Notes under the pieces: generated by a model
Databases searched by the model: none
What the model saw: the letters and a program-made list of their open reading frames with translations, nothing else
Told to the model about the DNA's origin: nothing
NCBI GenBank assembly: GCA_937892225.1
Contig: CALAUH010000244.1
Coordinates: 1 to 8,380, forward strand
Length of the DNA: 8,380 bases
Direction of reading: 5' to 3'
Origin: an uncultured Treponema sp.
Lineage (GTDB): Bacteria > Spirochaetota > Spirochaetia > Treponematales > Treponemataceae
Translations under genes and position numbers: made by a program
Part shown: positions 6,342 through 8,380 of the stretch, piece by piece
Numbering within the stretch: position 1 is the first letter of the stretch
Layout of the letters: each line of letters opens with the position of its first letter

Positions 6342-7223
6342 GTGGAAAAAAGAAACGGAAATATTTATAAAGGAACATCTGATTTTCCAATTGGAATTTT
6401 TTCTCATAACGTATTTTTCCCGGATTCTCATCATCATATTGAATATGAAATTTTTTATGTAACTTTAGGTGAATGTATTTTTGCAATAGAAGAAAATGAA
6501 TATCATATAAAAAAGGGTGATATCATTTTTGTTGAGCCTGGAGTAAATCATTATACAAAACCTGTTTCTACTGATTCAGAATTTCATTATTATGCACTTT
6601 CTTTTGATGCATCTGTACTTGGATTAGAAAACGATACTTGCCGTCAGATTTTTGATAAAATGTGTGTAAAAAGATTTTTGTCTATTCCAAAAGAATATAT
6701 TCAGAAATTTGAAAATGTAATTAATGAACAGAAAAAAGGGGCTTTTGGACATCAGCTTAAAATCAAAGCTCTTTTGTTTGAACTTTTGACTTATATTTTA
6801 GAAACTCACCAATACGTTGAAATTTCACCTGAAATTAAAATCAGAAAGAATACAACTTCAAACAGTGTGATTCAGACAGCACTTTTGTATATACGTGAAC
6901 ATTATAGAGAAAACATCAGTCTTGAAGATTTACTTGAATTAACATCTTACAGCAAGAGTCATTTTATAAGATTGTTCAAAACTGCTACCGGAATGAATTA
7001 TACTGATTATGTAAACAAATATCGTATTGAAAAATCATGTCTTGATTTAATTTATTCTGATAAAAATATTACTCAGATTGCAACGGAAAATGGATTTAAT
7101 AATATTCAGTATTTTTCGAAGATATTTAAATTATATATGAAATGTACTCCAAAACAGTATCAGAAAAAAGGACATAATATAATTGTTCCTTCTACAGTAA
7201 GCGAAGCCAACAGACAATCGTGA
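6342..7223 (+). CDS. AraC-family transcriptional regulator with N-terminal cupin sensor domain
   Basis: This 293-residue protein has the classic two-part AraC layout. The N-terminal cupin-like sensor domain covers about residues 15-95: SHHHIEYEIFYV at 29-40, then G43, then KKGDIIFVEPGVNHY at 57-71. In this family that domain usually binds a small molecule such as a sugar. A linker follows. The C-terminal DNA-binding domain (about 174-276) has two helix-turn-helix units: ISLEDLLELTSYSKSHFIRLF (about 192-212) and ITQIATENGF with QYFSKIFKLYMKCTPKQY (about 243-273). The start is GTG, supported by AAAGGA six bases upstream. The gene begins 14 bases after pyrC and is likely co-transcribed with it, yet AraC-type regulators are not typical pyrimidine regulators. 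The type-B esterase 89 bases downstream on the same strand is the more natural target. Family assignment is firm; ligand and target are unknown. Confidence 0.93.
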   Translation: MEKRNGNIYKGTSDFPIGIFSHNVFFPDSHHHIEYEIFYVTLGECIFAIEENEYHIKKGDIIFVEPGVNHYTKPVSTDSEFHYYALSFDASVLGLENDTCRQIFDKMCVKRFLSIPKEYIQKFENVINEQKKGAFGHQLKIKALLFELLTYILETHQYVEISPEIKIRKNTTSNSVIQTALLYIREHYRENISLEDLLELTSYSKSHFIRLFKTATGMNYTDYVNKYRIEKSCLDLIYSDKNITQIATENGFNNIQYFSKIFKLYMKCTPKQYQKKGHNIIVPSTVSEANRQS

Positions 7224-7277
7224 AAATTTAAATAAGACTTTTGTATAAAAATTTTGCAATATTAAATGTTTTTTTTA

Positions 7278-7285
7278 AAACGTTT
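7278..7285. promoter_or_regulatory. Palindrome in the gap before the esterase gene, possible operator
   Basis: The 89-base gap 7224-7312 contains a T-rich run ending in the perfect palindrome AAACGTTT. A central CG palindrome of this kind is typical of LacI-family operators, but this one is short and does not extend outward. No clear -35/-10 pair could be chosen here; TATTAA (7260-7265) and TATCAT (7291-7296) are possible -10 elements with poor -35 partners. No terminator hairpin separates the regulator from the esterase. The esterase may therefore be read through from upstream or depend on an activator, such as the adjacent AraC-type protein. Confidence 0.25.
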
Positions 7286-7304
7286 AACCTTATCATATTA
7301 CTGT

Positions 7305-7308
7305 GAGG
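7305..7308 (+). promoter_or_regulatory. Ribosome-binding site bearing on the choice between two adjacent esterase ATGs
   Basis: GAGG is four bases before the ATG at 7313 and seven before the in-frame ATG at 7316. Other genes in this window (pta, pyrB, pyrI, pyrC) use spacings of five to six. The second ATG therefore fits slightly better, although both are possible and differ by only one methionine. Confidence 0.6.
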
Positions 7309-7312
7309 TAAA

Positions 7313-8380
7313 ATGATGTTAAGAAAGGTAACAGTTAAACAAGGTATTATAGAAGGACTTCCTGCAGCTGATCCTAGAATCACTTCTTTTAAGGGAATCC
7401 CTTTTGCAAAACCACCAGTTGGAAATTTAAGATTTCATGCACCTGTTCCTGCAGACAAATGGGACGGTGTTTTAAAGGCATATAATTTTTCACCAATTGC
7501 AGTACAGCCGACTCCTTATTATGATCCAAATGATATTTATTGTCGTGAATGGTCTGTTGATCCTGAACAGCCGATGAGTGAAGATTGTCTTTATTTAAAT
7601 GTATGGACACCTGCAAAAAAGGTTGATGAAAAACTTCCTGTTTATGTATGGATTTATGGTGGCGGATGGCAGACAGGTTTTTCTGCAGAAATGGAATTTG
7701 ACGGAGAAAGAATTGCTCGCCGTGGAATTGTTGTAGTAACAGTAAACTATCGTCTTAATATGTTCGGATTTATCTGTCATCCAGAAATTACAGCAGAAAA
7801 TCCTTCACAGCCAGCAAACTTTGGTTTATTAGATCAAAGATGTGCTATGCAGTGGGTAAAAGATAATATTGAAGCTTTTGGTGGCGATTCAAACAATATC
7901 ACAATTGGTGGACAGTCTGCTGGTGGTGGAAGTGTATTGAATCAGATTGCTTATGGAACAGAAGGTATTTATAACAGGGCAATTGTTCATAGTGGTATGT
8001 TCTATTCTCCAGACAACAGTTTCTTCCATCAAAAATCATTAAAAGAAGCAGAAGAGTGCGGTGTAGATTTCTTTAATTTCTGTGGAGCTAAATCACTTGC
8101 AGATATGAGAAAATTCACAACAGCAGAACTTCGCCAGAAATGGGATGAATACGGTGGTTTCCAAAAATCAATAGCAACTTGGACACCTGTTCGCGATGAT
8201 ATTTTTGTAAAAGGCGACTTCCTCGATTTAATCAAAAACAACAAAATTGAGCCAGTTCCACTTATCATAGGACATACAACAGATGAATTCCTTGTAAAAA
8301 CTCCAGAAGGTCAGACAATTCAGCCATTAGCAATAGCAGTTCAAAAATATCAGGAAATGCTTGAATCAAATGGAAAATCA
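7313..8380 (+). CDS. Type-B carboxylesterase (COesterase family), 3' end outside the window
   Basis: 356 residues are visible and the frame is open to the window edge. The protein is an alpha/beta-hydrolase of the carboxylesterase/cholinesterase superfamily that hydrolyses carboxylic esters. Both family signatures are present: EDCLYLNVWTP (90-100), and F189-G-G through GGQSAGG, in which Ser202 is the nucleophile of the G-Q-S-A-G elbow. The oxyanion-hole segment reads IYGGGW (114-119). GHTTDEF (320-326) corresponds to the family's acid motif, making E325 the likely acid. The catalytic His lies beyond the window, since such enzymes are usually about 500 residues. The N-terminus FKGIPFAKPPVGNLRF (26-41) is also typical. 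No signal peptide is seen, so a cytosolic location is inferred. The start may be 7313 or 7316. It follows the AraC-type gene by 89 bases on the same strand. The substrate (for example acetylated or aromatic plant-derived esters) cannot be read from sequence. Confidence 0.95.
   Translation, partial: MMLRKVTVKQGIIEGLPAADPRITSFKGIPFAKPPVGNLRFHAPVPADKWDGVLKAYNFSPIAVQPTPYYDPNDIYCREWSVDPEQPMSEDCLYLNVWTPAKKVDEKLPVYVWIYGGGWQTGFSAEMEFDGERIARRGIVVVTVNYRLNMFGFICHPEITAENPSQPANFGLLDQRCAMQWVKDNIEAFGGDSNNITIGGQSAGGGSVLNQIAYGTEGIYNRAIVHSGMFYSPDNSFFHQKSLKEAEECGVDFFNFCGAKSLADMRKFTTAELRQKWDEYGGFQKSIATWTPVRDDIFVKGDFLDLIKNNKIEPVPLIIGHTTDEFLVKTPEGQTIQPLAIAVQKYQEMLESNGKS

Noticed and set aside
6220..6486. Minus-strand open frame of 88 codons across the pyrC to regulator junction
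   Set aside because: It is antisense to two well-supported genes, and the junction is explained by the GTG start and AAAGGA site.
7389..7780. Two minus-strand open frames (7389-7616 and 7595-7780)
   Set aside because: Both are antisense to the esterase, which carries intact family signatures on the plus strand.
8029..8268. Minus-strand open frame of 79 codons
   Set aside because: It is antisense to the continuing esterase frame, and its product shows no recognisable features.

Overview
The window is an AT-rich piece of a bacterial chromosome with tightly packed genes. It most resembles a host-associated spirochaete of the Treponema type. That assignment is an inference from three things: low-GC coding style, a SPOR-domain cell-envelope protein with a long Glu/Lys/Pro spacer, and the look of the encoded proteins. 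No rRNA or other decisive marker is present, so it is moderately confident at best.

Layout. Positions 1-802 (minus strand) hold the first 267 codons of a phosphate acetyltransferase gene (pta), whose 3' end lies outside the window. A 182-base divergent intergenic region (803-984) carries a convincing sigma-70-type promoter in each direction. Positions 985-3336 encode a 783-residue exported protein: signal peptide, SPOR domain, long acidic repeat spacer, second SPOR domain, and an unrecognised C-terminal region. After a 79-base gap with an extended -10 promoter come the pyrimidine genes pyrB (3416-4339), pyrI (4371-4805) and pyrC (4819-6327). They are followed after only 14 bases by an AraC-family regulator with a GTG start (6342-7223). 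An 89-base gap precedes a type-B carboxylesterase gene that starts at 7313 or 7316 and runs off the right edge.

How the genes work together. PyrB and PyrI should form an allosteric class B aspartate transcarbamoylase. PyrC then closes carbamoyl-aspartate to dihydroorotate, so the operon supplies steps 2 and 3 of UMP synthesis. The AraC-type gene is probably co-transcribed with pyrC, or overlaps that transcript. Its position just before the esterase suggests that it may control the esterase rather than pyrimidine synthesis. Pta belongs to acetate fermentation (acetyl-CoA to acetyl phosphate) and is transcribed away from everything else.

No RNA genes, insertion sequences, CRISPR arrays or att sites were seen, and no GC-rich hairpin followed by a T tract was found. 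No gene-free stretch exceeds 300 bases. I did not find a clearly new multi-gene system. The most unusual items are the two-SPOR protein with its 57-bp in-frame tandem repeats and unknown C-terminal region, and an oversized class I dihydroorotase with apparent acidic insertions.
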